From Paenibacillus alba (GTDB taxonomy: Bacteria > Bacillota > Bacilli > Paenibacillales > NBRC-103111): a stretch of DNA of 47,962 nucleotides. Made by a program: the position numbers and the translations under genes. Shown here in pieces: positions 33,662-40,798 of this stretch; within the stretch, counting starts at the first letter, position 1, and each line of letters begins with the position of its first letter. The stretch covers positions 1-47,962 of the forward strand of contig NZ_JABMKZ010000047.1 in the NCBI RefSeq assembly GCF_013204855.1, given 5' to 3'. Below the pieces are notes generated by a model. That model was not told the DNA's origin. It did not search any database and saw only the letters and a program-made list of their open reading frames with translations.

Positions 33662-34483
33662 ATGACAACAGCCGTTAAACCGCTGCAAGCTGGTGCGGTT
33701 ATCAAAGTTTCGGAGCTAGTCTGGGAGGATCGCGGAACCTATCAGCTCGCCAAACCTGTTACAGAGGATCAAGGTGCCGTTCACGTTACAGGTTTAGTAG
33801 TTCGGCTGCTGCCCGGCGGTACATGGGCAAGCTGCGAAAAAGGCGCGGCGCAAGAAATTGTAGCGATTATTCATAGCGGTTCAGGAAGCGCACGTGTAGG
33901 AGCGGAAACGCAACAAGTGTCAGCAGCTTCTACCTTGTACGCACCTTCGGGCATTGATTATGCCGTATATGCGGACAAGGGAGAGACAGTAACGCTCTAT
34001 ATTTGGCAGAGTCCGCTGCCTGTAGGCGCTGCGAGAGCATCTCATCCCCGTTTGTTTAATCATTTGTATAACGAAGAAACGCAGCTGAAAGCTTACAAAG
34101 GGAACGATCCTTCGCAAAATGTCACAAACCCGGCGAATATGAACTTCCTCTTCTGGCCAGGAACGGGCAGTGCGCAGCTATCGCTGCATTGCGGCATTCA
34201 AGAGCCCGGGCAGAGCTTCGCTGTGCACCAGCATCCGTCCTCCAGCGAGTTGTTTATCGGCATCGAAGGAGCGGGCGAAGTTTATTTGAACGGAGAATGG
34301 AAAGCGTTCGAAGCCGGCGATCTCATCTACGTGCCGCAGGGAATCTTCCATGGTACCCGCAATTTGTACACAGGCGAAGGCGCGAAACGTTTTGTAACGT
34401 CCGGTGGACCGGTACCTTTTGATGAGAGTTTCTATCGATTTGCGGGATTATCGTCTGAGGTAAGGAATCCGGGTGCTCGGTGA
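33662..34483 (+). CDS. Bicupin protein
   Basis: The start at 33662 is seven bases from GAGGAGG; the ATG at 33656 is too close. The 273 residues hold two cupin domains. The second has a good metal site (FAVHQHPSSSELFIGIEGAGEVYLNG then VPQGIFHGTRNL). The first (about 35-120) lacks the two-histidine pair (TWASCEKGAAQEIVAIIHSGSG). The layout resembles ureidoglycine aminohydrolase and related bicupins, but sequence alone does not settle it. It lies 87 bases behind the dihydroorotase-like gene and is probably the last gene of the operon. Confidence 0.7.
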   Translation: MTTAVKPLQAGAVIKVSELVWEDRGTYQLAKPVTEDQGAVHVTGLVVRLLPGGTWASCEKGAAQEIVAIIHSGSGSARVGAETQQVSAASTLYAPSGIDYAVYADKGETVTLYIWQSPLPVGAARASHPRLFNHLYNEETQLKAYKGNDPSQNVTNPANMNFLFWPGTGSAQLSLHCGIQEPGQSFAVHQHPSSSELFIGIEGAGEVYLNGEWKAFEAGDLIYVPQGIFHGTRNLYTGEGAKRFVTSGGPVPFDESFYRFAGLSSEVRNPGAR

Positions 34484-34806
34484 TTAAGCTGCTGCAACCT
34501 TTAAGTCCTAATAAATACGTGCAATTCGCTTAGCAGCGGCAGACATATACCGAAGTCATGGCTGAGACCGTCATTTAACGCGCAATGTTCATTGTTTCGC
34601 CATGCCTGTTGGCAGGCAAAACTAAAACCGAAAATTAGGAATCGAAAGTAGCAAAGCAAGACGCACAGATTGTTACGTACAGCTGTAAAAGTCTGCGAGT
34701 CGTGAAACGCTGCTGAAACCTCGAAGTACTAGACAAGCTGCTTTCGTGGTCGAAGGTGCTACCGCTCGCTTGCCGAGTATTTAAACAACAATAGCTATAG
34801 TTTATG
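34484..34806. other. Non-coding gap after the bicupin gene
   Basis: About 320 bases without a supported gene. It contains a short perfect hairpin (TGCCTG-TTGG-CAGGCA) without a T run. No tRNA cloverleaf, promoter or open frame could be supported. Confidence 0.5.
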
Positions 34807-34845
34807 ACAGCCCTCAACATGACAGCATGGTGGGGGCTGTTTGAC
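34807..34845 (+). terminator. Terminator ending the AsnB-to-cupin operon region
   Basis: ACAGCCCTCAACATG pairs with CATGGTGGGGGCTGT around ACAG, with two weak pairs, followed by TTTGA. The tail is short. Confidence 0.68.
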
Positions 34846-34849
34846 GCTT

Positions 34850-35313
34850 ACACAATTAGAGTACTACAACGCTCGAACTTATTAGATCAGGAACAATCAA
34901 TAACCGACAAGCAAGTCATGCGCTAATAGTGGTGGAATATCTCGTTATGAAGAAGACTTACGTTTCCCTCCTTGTGGATTTTTAAAGAATGCCTTGATAA
35001 TTGATAACTTTTTTAATGTTTTTATTATGGATATTCGTCTTGATTTGATAGGTACTTACTTTGGATTTTGTTTTGATATCGTTACTTTCTTTTGGTTCAA
35101 GTGCACTTTTTCTCAATCAAATATTGCCTTTTTAATTTGTATTCCTTAAGGGAGCACCAACACTTTGACCGTTTATACGCTTAGCATTAGCGAGTCTAAA
35201 TGCCACCGTCCGCTCTCATCTGACCTGTTCCTCAAACACTCTCAAGGTCTTGAATACTGAAAATATGTTAAGTTCAATTTCTACTGACAATCTTAGTTTC
35301 TCGTATTTGAGAT
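34850..35313. other. AT-rich non-coding stretch with decayed coding traces
   Basis: The AT content rises sharply here. On the minus strand, a frame around 34955-35065 reads as basic, protein-like sequence (ending SIIKAFFKNPQGGKRKSSS) but has no start codon. It may be the tail of a lost gene. Nothing else was identified. Confidence 0.35.
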
Positions 35314-35760
35314 TTATTTATTTCTAGAAGAGATCTTACAACCAATAATAAATGTAAGAATGGAAACGGAAATGCTCCCGAGAAGATAATATTCTTTAAA
35401 AATAAAGTAAGTGAAAATTTCAGACAAAAATATATAAGAGTTATCAATTTGATCAGTTTGTTCCCAAAAGTAAGAAAATGTTAGCGGAATTACTTTTTCG
35501 AAGATAATATTGATCAATATAAGATAGAGACCTAACTTATATATATTTTCATAATCATTTTTCCTGCTATTTAATTTCCATGCTATTAATCCAAATGGAA
35601 CTATTGATACTAAAAATCCAATATAGAGCCCCGAAGAAACTTTATTATGATCTGGTTGCCCCCAAAACAAAAGATAAGAATAAAAGCCAAATAGAAAAAC
35701 AAAAAAATATAATGATAGATAAACAAGTGAAATCTTCGCCAATAAGTTAATACGCTCCAT
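35314..35760 (-). CDS. Hypothetical membrane protein, 148 residues
   Basis: The start follows AGGAGG at good distance, which supports a real gene. The protein has four predicted membrane segments, at about 8-31, 43-62, 75-97 and 119-142, joined by short charged loops. It is rich in Phe, Tyr, Ile and Leu, and the codons are AT-rich, unlike the flanking operons. I do not recognise the family. It lies just downstream of the gene at 35840 on the same strand, with a terminator between them, inside the AT-rich island that also holds the TnsA remnant. Confidence 0.6.
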   Translation of the reverse strand: MERINLLAKISLVYLSLYFFVFLFGFYSYLLFWGQPDHNKVSSGLYIGFLVSIVPFGLIAWKLNSRKNDYENIYKLGLYLILINIIFEKVIPLTFSYFWEQTDQIDNSYIFLSEIFTYFIFKEYYLLGSISVSILTFIIGCKISSRNK

Positions 35761-35779
35761 GAAATCCTCCTATTTAAAA

Positions 35780-35828
35780 AAATGATAGAAAGATAAGGAT
35801 AGGCATTTGCCTACCCTTATCTTTCCGA
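35780..35828 (-). terminator. Minus-strand terminator after the 292-residue ORF
   Basis: Read on the minus strand, GAAAGATAAGG and TAGGC pair with GCCTA and CCTTATCTTTC around AAAT, followed after five bases by a run of Ts (35774-35782 region). Confidence 0.78.
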
Positions 35829-35839
35829 AATACAATAAA

Positions 35840-36718
35840 CTATTTTGCATTTTCTAATTTCCAAGAGAGACCTTGTGGAACCGAGTCACTTGTTTGAATT
35901 TCCACGCTAAATATCTCAGAGTCTTCAAGATACTTAGCGATTTCAGATATTTTATCTTCACCTGAAATTTCAACAATACCAGCAAAGTTAAAGTTTTCAA
36001 TGTTATCTTTTTTTATATCTTTAAAAACTTGTTCTGAAGTATCTTTTGTCCCGATTGTTATTATCTTCTCATCCTTATAACCCCTTCCAATAACTTCTTG
36101 GACATTAATTTTTTCAGTAAATTTTGAGAGCCTTTCTGCTCCAATCGGTTTTTTTAGAGTAATGATATACTTTGCACGAGCATCATTACTATTTTTATTT
36201 AAACTCAAGCTTTTTAGTTTCTCGTGTGCAGCGGTTTTAAAATTTTCTAAATCTTGCTTTGTTTTAATTCCATTATATTTTTCATTTATTTTAGATGTTG
36301 ATATGGTTTGATTATTTGTTTCAGATTGTGAAGTGGTTTGATCTGAAGAGGTAGCGGCTGGGCTAAATAATCCACCGTAATAAGCGCCGCCTAGATACTC
36401 AGCAGAACCATAACCAGTATTATAATCACCGCCTGGAAATAAAGGTGCAATGCTATAGCTAGCATAAGCAACATTAGCAGGATTAACATTTGTATTTATA
36501 ACATTCCAGCTAGTATTAACATTATAAAAAGTATTTGCTTGAATACTCCATTGATCTCTGGAAACGACCTCTAGTTCATCATTTTTACTGTCACTATTAT
36601 CGTCTTCGTAATCGTATTTCGGGTCTGGAAGATCTGTCCAAATGTAATAACCACTATAACCAGCTTTTGATGAATCTCTGACATCAAAGGTTGGATAATA
36701 ACTAATATAGCGCATCAT
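35840..36718 (-). CDS. Hypothetical protein, 292 residues, perhaps 5'-truncated
   Basis: The family is not recognised. Residues 1-60 are Tyr- and Asp-rich, 60-115 are Asn-, Tyr- and Gly-rich, 120-150 form a Ser/Thr/Gln linker, and the C-terminal 140 residues look like an alpha/beta domain (AKYIITLKKPIGAERL, EKIITIGTKDTSEQVF, FAGIVEISGEDKISEI). The double ATG at 36718/36715 has no ribosome binding site. The same frame stays open for about 30 codons upstream, to a TAA, with protein-like sequence (including YPIVRANLNFYWSQTQ) but without a start codon. The gene may therefore have lost its beginning. AT-rich, within the island. Confidence 0.5.
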   Translation of the reverse strand: MMRYISYYPTFDVRDSSKAGYSGYYIWTDLPDPKYDYEDDNSDSKNDELEVVSRDQWSIQANTFYNVNTSWNVINTNVNPANVAYASYSIAPLFPGGDYNTGYGSAEYLGGAYYGGLFSPAATSSDQTTSQSETNNQTISTSKINEKYNGIKTKQDLENFKTAAHEKLKSLSLNKNSNDARAKYIITLKKPIGAERLSKFTEKINVQEVIGRGYKDEKIITIGTKDTSEQVFKDIKKDNIENFNFAGIVEISGEDKISEIAKYLEDSEIFSVEIQTSDSVPQGLSWKLENAK

Positions 36719-36750
36719 TTCGGTTTTTTGAGTTTGGCTCCAATAAAAAT

Positions 36751-36861
36751 TTAGATTTGCTCTAACGATGGGGTAAGTAAAATATCGCCAGTAAACACTA
36801 TATTACCATTAATTCCACAATATGTATGTATATCAAATTTACCATTTATAGGATGAAACAC
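36751..36861 (-). pseudogene. Protein-like remnant frame, 36 codons
   Basis: On the minus strand a GTG-led frame reads VFHPINGKFDIHTYCGINGN and then IVFTGDILLTPSLEQI before a stop. The composition looks coding, but it lacks a clear ribosome binding site and overlaps the upstream open part of the next gene in another frame. It may be the end of a gene whose beginning was lost. Family unknown. Confidence 0.3.
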
Positions 36862-36989
36862 TATAGAATACTAATGCTAATTGTAGGAAAATAGCGATTA
36901 CTGATAACCTTTGTCGAACATATTGATATCAGGATGAAATTTGTTTATGAATTAAGTATATGAGTATATTCCCATTTTAATAGATTGAG

Positions 36990-37307
36990 ATGGTGCGATT
37001 ATGTATACACCTATACCAATATAGCAATAATTATTGGGTTTCTTTTAGTAGGAAACTGAACAGAAATGTCAGGCTTTTTAGCGATTTAGAGTATGATCAT
37101 TTGGTTATTGTAGAAACAAATCCCTTGATAACTTCCTTTTGTGAACAACCATTACGAATCCATCAGCAAATGAATGAAGGAATTGTAGAAACGATCTTTG
37201 ACATGTGGACATTGGATCGTGATGGAATAGAGACCTTTGTTGAAGTTAAGTATGCTCAAGAGCTCGATCCGCGAAATCCAAAATCCTTTCGTCAAGGGCA
37301 AGGTTAA
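36990..37307 (+). pseudogene. Truncated TnsA-like transposase endonuclease
   Basis: This 105-codon frame carries a core that I recognise from TnsA-type endonucleases of Tn7-like elements: NYWVSFSRKLNRNVRLFSDL, EYDHLVIVETNPLITSFCEQ and DGIETFVEVKYAQEL. The Glu, Asp and EVK residues would be part of the nuclease site. Complete proteins of this type are about twice as long. The first 15 or so residues here do not look native, the frame stops soon after EVKYAQEL, and no tnsB or tnsC follows. A microsatellite begins about 50 bases beyond the stop. I read this as the relic of a Tn7-like transposon. Confidence 0.72.
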
Positions 37308-37358
37308 AGAAGGTTAAAGACAAAGACTGACATAAGATCAATGTCATCTACAAGCCAA

Positions 37359-37416
37359 AGTAGAAGTAGAAGGGAAGTAGAAGTAGAAGTAGAAGTAGAA
37401 GTAGAAGTAGAAGTAC
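37359..37416. repeat. Hexanucleotide microsatellite (GTAGAA)n
   Basis: Two copies of TAGAAG, a five-base interruption, then about seven copies of GTAGAA in a row. It lies between the TnsA remnant and the next terminator and is not in a supported gene. Confidence 0.88.
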
Positions 37417-37439
37417 AGGCACAAACACAAATATAAGAA

Positions 37440-37478
37440 CAAAAAGGAGTTAGGTAGCTTTGGCTACCTAAACTCCTT
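37440..37478 (-). terminator. Minus-strand terminator downstream of the ssu-like operon
   Basis: AAGGAGT-TAGGTAG pairs with CTACCTA-ACTCCTT (one extra A) around CTTTGG. The T run (five Ts) lies on the minus-strand exit side at 37441-37445, so it ends leftward transcripts. Confidence 0.78.
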
Positions 37479-37575
37479 CGCTATGATTTATACCTATACA
37501 AGCGCGTTGAATCACAGAATTCCTTCCGAAAGATGGAGGTATCAGCGAATTTAGCGACTGACTGTATTAGCTATA

Positions 37576-37662
37576 AACCTGCAATTATGCATAATCGCAG
37601 GCATTTCCTCTTTTTCATACGATTTCGTTGAAAAAACTGCATTTTTGCAGGTTTTCCACTCC
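37576..37662. repeat. CCTGC-type palindromic repeats, copy 1
   Basis: At 37578-37601 a 24-base near-perfect palindrome begins CCTGC, centres on ATGCAT and ends GCAGG. About 45 bases on, CTGCATTTTTGCAGG forms another. Similar elements recur at 47758-47826. They may be short interspersed palindromes of this genome. Confidence 0.55.
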
Positions 37663-37778
37663 ATGAACGGTTCGCCTAACTCGGGGAAAGCCGTGGATCC
37701 CCAACTATGGGAATTCAGTCATACCTGTGAGACTACTCAGCCCCACAAACTATATTCAATCCCCCAACCGATGTCTAG

Positions 37779-38918
37779 TCACGGTGCCCAAGTCACTAAG
37801 GCGGGATCGACCGCTTTTAAATAGGAGGTTTGGATGAATTCCTTTAAGTCAGGTGTGGCTTTGATTTTTTCGTTTTTCAGCAGAAAGGTCGAGATGCTTG
37901 TTAAGGAATCAACAACTTGAGGTGTAATGTTCAGAGCATATTTGTTTAGCAGGAAGATACTTTTGATCGTTTCGATATCGGTTTCTAATGTCTTGCTAAC
38001 GAAAGCTGCGGATTCGTCGGGATTGGATTTGATGAAGCTCGCCGCTTTGCGTAAAGCGCGGAGTGCGGCTTTGGTCGTTTCCGGGTTTTTGTCCAAGAAG
38101 TCTTTATGGCCGACGAGCAGGGAGTAGGAAGCGAATAAGGCTTGAGGTCCTTCAGCCCCGGGGACGTACGATTGTGTGGCGGTTAGCAGTTGAAAGCCGC
38201 CTGCTTCTTTGACGCCTTTAGCTGCAATTGGCTGCCAAATGACGAAGGCGTCGACATCTTTTTTCTGAAATGCAGGTAAAATTTCGGTCGGGCCAACTTT
38301 AAAAGATTGGATAGTGCCCAGATCAAGTCCGTATTTTTCAACAATTTTGAGGAAAAAGGCTTCTGAGGCAGTTCCTGAAACATAGGCGACTTTTTTTCCT
38401 TTTAAGTCTTCTGGTTTTTTGATTTTATCCGGATTGACGACAAGGGTCTGAACGCCGGATATATCGGAATGCTGTGCTATTGCTTGGAGAGGCAAACCTG
38501 AAGCTTTGGCAATTAGCGGGGGGATATCCCCTGTGGAACCCAATTGAATGCTTTTGGAAGCGATGGCCGAAACGACATCAGGCCCGGCCGCGAACAGTTT
38601 GATATCAACGGTTAAGCCTTCTTGTTGAAAAAATCCTTGCTCTTTGGCAATAATCAGGAGCGGAGAAAGCTGCGGATCGCGTCCGGAACCGATGGTGAGG
38701 GAAGTCGTTTCCAGCTTGGCGGCTGCCGACGGAGTGCTTGTGACAGCGGCCGCAGCCGGTTTATCTGAGGATTGAGCTGCAGAAGTTTGTGCGGCGGCTG
38801 GCGAAGCTGCAGGGGCTGACGCTTGCTGGGTTTGCCCGCATGCTGTCGCCAATAAAGCGATCAGCAAGAAGAGTGTGATGGTTAGAGTGCGAGTGGACTT
38901 AACGTTGAATACATGCAT
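37779..38918 (-). CDS. Sulfonate/nitrate/taurine-type ABC binding lipoprotein (SsuA-like)
   Basis: This 379-residue protein has a signal with lipobox LLATAC, then an Ala/Ser/Gln-rich linker of about 40 residues. The SsuA/TauA/NMT1-type binding domain follows: TIGSGRDPQLSPLLIIAKEQ, GSTGDIPPLIAKASGLPL, LKGKKVAYVSGTASEAFFL and FVIWQPIAAKGVKEAGG. It delivers an organosulfonate or similar anion to the permease and ATPase encoded upstream in the same operon. No SsuD or TauD monooxygenase is adjacent, so the exact ligand is open. Confidence 0.88.
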   Translation of the reverse strand: MHVFNVKSTRTLTITLFLLIALLATACGQTQQASAPAASPAAAQTSAAQSSDKPAAAAVTSTPSAAAKLETTSLTIGSGRDPQLSPLLIIAKEQGFFQQEGLTVDIKLFAAGPDVVSAIASKSIQLGSTGDIPPLIAKASGLPLQAIAQHSDISGVQTLVVNPDKIKKPEDLKGKKVAYVSGTASEAFFLKIVEKYGLDLGTIQSFKVGPTEILPAFQKKDVDAFVIWQPIAAKGVKEAGGFQLLTATQSYVPGAEGPQALFASYSLLVGHKDFLDKNPETTKAALRALRKAASFIKSNPDESAAFVSKTLETDIETIKSIFLLNKYALNITPQVVDSLTSISTFLLKNEKIKATPDLKEFIQTSYLKAVDPALVTWAP

Positions 38919-38946
38919 AAGGAATATGGCCTCCAGAATGAAATCG

Positions 38947-39774
38947 TTATTTCCAACGAATCAGATAAGTTCCTAAAGCGATCAGCAAACGGTTGATAGC
39001 TAAGCCCACAAGACCAATGGCAATCATACCGACAAATACTTGGTCTGTTTTGTATAAGGCTCTGCCCTCTTGAATGAGAAAGCCAAGTCCGGCATTAGCG
39101 GCGATAAGCTCTGAGCCAACAAGGCAAATAAAAGCCATGGAAATGCCGGACCGCATGCCGATGACAATGTTCGGAATGGCAGCACGCAACGTAACGAAGT
39201 AGAAAATATGGAAGCGACTGGCTCCCAGGGATTGCGCCGCTTTGATGTGCAAAGCTTCGGTTTGGCTGACACCGCCAATGACATTCAGCAGGAGCGGGAA
39301 GAAAGCGCCATAAACGATAATGAAGATTTTGGACATTTCACCGATGCCAAACCACAAAATAGCTAAAGGAATCATGGCAATGGGGGGGATCGGGCGAATG
39401 AGCTCGATGAGCGGATTGAGGGCATTTCGTAGAAATTCCCAAGTGCCCAAAGCAACACCAAGCGGAAGCGCGAGAATGAATGCAAGGAGAAAGCCAAGCA
39501 GTACACGTTGAAGACTCGCTTGTATATGTGTAATCAGTGATCCGTTGCGCAGCATGTTTGCTGCTGTGTCGGCAACTTCCAGAGGACTGGGAAGAAGGGC
39601 AGCCGGAAGCCACTTTAGCCAAGTGATGGCAAGCCAGATCGCGAGTACAACAACGATGCCTATGGAGCCCACCAGTGCTTTTCCGCCGTAAGTGAGCAAG
39701 GGGGATTTGGTAATTTTATCGATATGAGGCAAGGACGGGTTCCAAGATTTGGTTGCTGGGCTTGCTTTCTCCAT
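38947..39774 (-). CDS. ABC transporter permease, SsuC-like
   Basis: This 275-residue membrane protein has about six segments and the family loop AAQSLGASRFHIFYFVTLRA. IELIRPIPPIAMIPLAILWF is typical of sulfonate, nitrate and taurine permeases. Its start lies inside the ATPase gene (59-base overlap) and it precedes the binding protein gene by 28 bases, so the three genes form one operon. Confidence 0.93.
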   Translation of the reverse strand: MEKASPATKSWNPSLPHIDKITKSPLLTYGGKALVGSIGIVVVLAIWLAITWLKWLPAALLPSPLEVADTAANMLRNGSLITHIQASLQRVLLGFLLAFILALPLGVALGTWEFLRNALNPLIELIRPIPPIAMIPLAILWFGIGEMSKIFIIVYGAFFPLLLNVIGGVSQTEALHIKAAQSLGASRFHIFYFVTLRAAIPNIVIGMRSGISMAFICLVGSELIAANAGLGFLIQEGRALYKTDQVFVGMIAIGLVGLAINRLLIALGTYLIRWK

Positions 39775-40543
39775 GCGCAGGCGGCTCCTCTCTGAGTACA
39801 GAACGGATCAACTTCTGATAGCGGAAAAGACGATCATCATTCCGATCCCGGATGTGCGGCAAATCCAAAGTAAGGTCAAGGGCGACGCGGCCAGGTCTGG
39901 GCAAAAGGACAAGAATGCGATCAGCCAAATATACGGCCTCTGAGATGCTGTGTGTGATGAATAAACACGTGATTCCGCTTTTTCTTTTAATCTCCAGCAG
40001 CTCGCTCTGCATGGTTTCTCGGGTTTGTTCATCCAGTGCGGCAAAGGGTTCGTCCATCAGCAGGATGGAAGGCTCATTCGCTAGAGCTCGTGCCAGGCTG
40101 GCCCGTTGTTTCATCCCCCCGGATAAACGGTTCGGGTAATACGAGGCGAAGTTTTCCAGTCCTACCAAGCGCAAGCAGCGCTCTGTTAAAGAGGAGCGTT
40201 TGGCTTTAGGCAAACCGTTCATTTTGGGGCCTAACGCAACATTCTGCTCGACGGTAAACCAAGGGAATAAGGCATAATCCTGAAAAACAACACCCCGCTC
40301 CTTCCCAGGTTTGGTGATCCGTTGACCTTGCAGCGTGATCGTACCTTCATAGGTTTGGAAGCCGGCGATGCAGTTCAACAAGGTTGTTTTGCCGCACCCG
40401 CTTGGACCAAGCAAACAGATGAATTCTCCTTCATTGACTTGAAGGTTTAGTGGATTTAGTACGTGATGAAGCTGGCCTGGCAGCGGGCCGGGGTAGGTCA
40501 CGCTCACATCTTTCAATTCCATGAATGCCTCTTCATAGGGCAT
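39716..40543 (-). CDS. ABC transporter ATPase, SsuB-like
   Basis: This 275-residue protein starts at MPYEEAF behind GGAGGAGGTGATC. The Walker A motif is GPSGCGKTT, the Q loop is in VVFQDYALFPW, the signature is LSGGMKQRASLARAL, Walker B is ILLMDEPFAALD and the switch His is in FITHSISEA. It drives import through the SsuC-like permease. It is first in the operon, and its promoter shares a 16-base element with the promoter of the cystine-like genes at 21996. Confidence 0.94.
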   Translation of the reverse strand: MPYEEAFMELKDVSVTYPGPLPGQLHHVLNPLNLQVNEGEFICLLGPSGCGKTTLLNCIAGFQTYEGTITLQGQRITKPGKERGVVFQDYALFPWFTVEQNVALGPKMNGLPKAKRSSLTERCLRLVGLENFASYYPNRLSGGMKQRASLARALANEPSILLMDEPFAALDEQTRETMQSELLEIKRKSGITCLFITHSISEAVYLADRILVLLPRPGRVALDLTLDLPHIRDRNDDRLFRYQKLIRSVLREEPPAHGESKPSNQILEPVLASYR

Positions 40544-40564
40544 TTGATCACCTCCTCCAACGAT

Positions 40565-40644
40565 AAAACCAATAATTCCGCTGAGAATTATATGTATTGG
40601 TTTTTATTGTATCAGCCGTCCATTTTTGTATCCAATATGAAAAT
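40565..40644 (-). promoter_or_regulatory. Promoter and large palindrome of the ssuBCA-like operon
   Basis: On the minus strand TTGGAT (40630-40635) and TACAAT (40606-40611) are 18 bases apart. The -35 box lies in ATTTTCATATTGGATA (40629-40644), identical to 21868-21883. Directly downstream of the -10 box is a palindrome with perfect outer arms AAAACCAATA (40565-40574) and TATTGGTTTT (40595-40604) and inner arms ATAATTC and GAATTAT. It would cover the transcription start and could be an operator or a leader hairpin. Confidence 0.62.
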
Positions 40645-40741
40645 AGCTATGGATCTCATTGTTCAAATCCAATAAAGGGCACGTTAGCTGCGCGCTTGCA
40701 GGATCTGGATGACTTCGATAACACCAATTGATTAAGCGATA

Positions 40742-40770
40742 TTTCAATGCTAAGCTGAATCCTTTACAAT
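40742..40770 (+). promoter_or_regulatory. Candidate promoter of the second YesM/YesN pair
   Basis: TTTCAA (40742-40747) and TACAAT (40765-40770) are 17 bases apart, about 30 bases before the kinase start. No cre match of good quality was found here. Confidence 0.4.
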
Positions 40771-40798
40771 GTGATTAATTATGCATAAGGGGGCCGCT

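Noticed and set aside
34484..34806. tRNA or small RNA gene
   Set aside because: No cloverleaf with acceptor and TPsiC arms, no promoter with good hexamers; only one short hairpin.
36900..36989. Left end of the Tn7-like element
   Set aside because: TGTCG occurs near 36911, but no repeated transposase-binding sites or matching ACA end were found.
40736..40753. cre site in front of the second YesM gene
   Set aside because: The stretch around AAGCGATATTTC misses four of the defined consensus positions.
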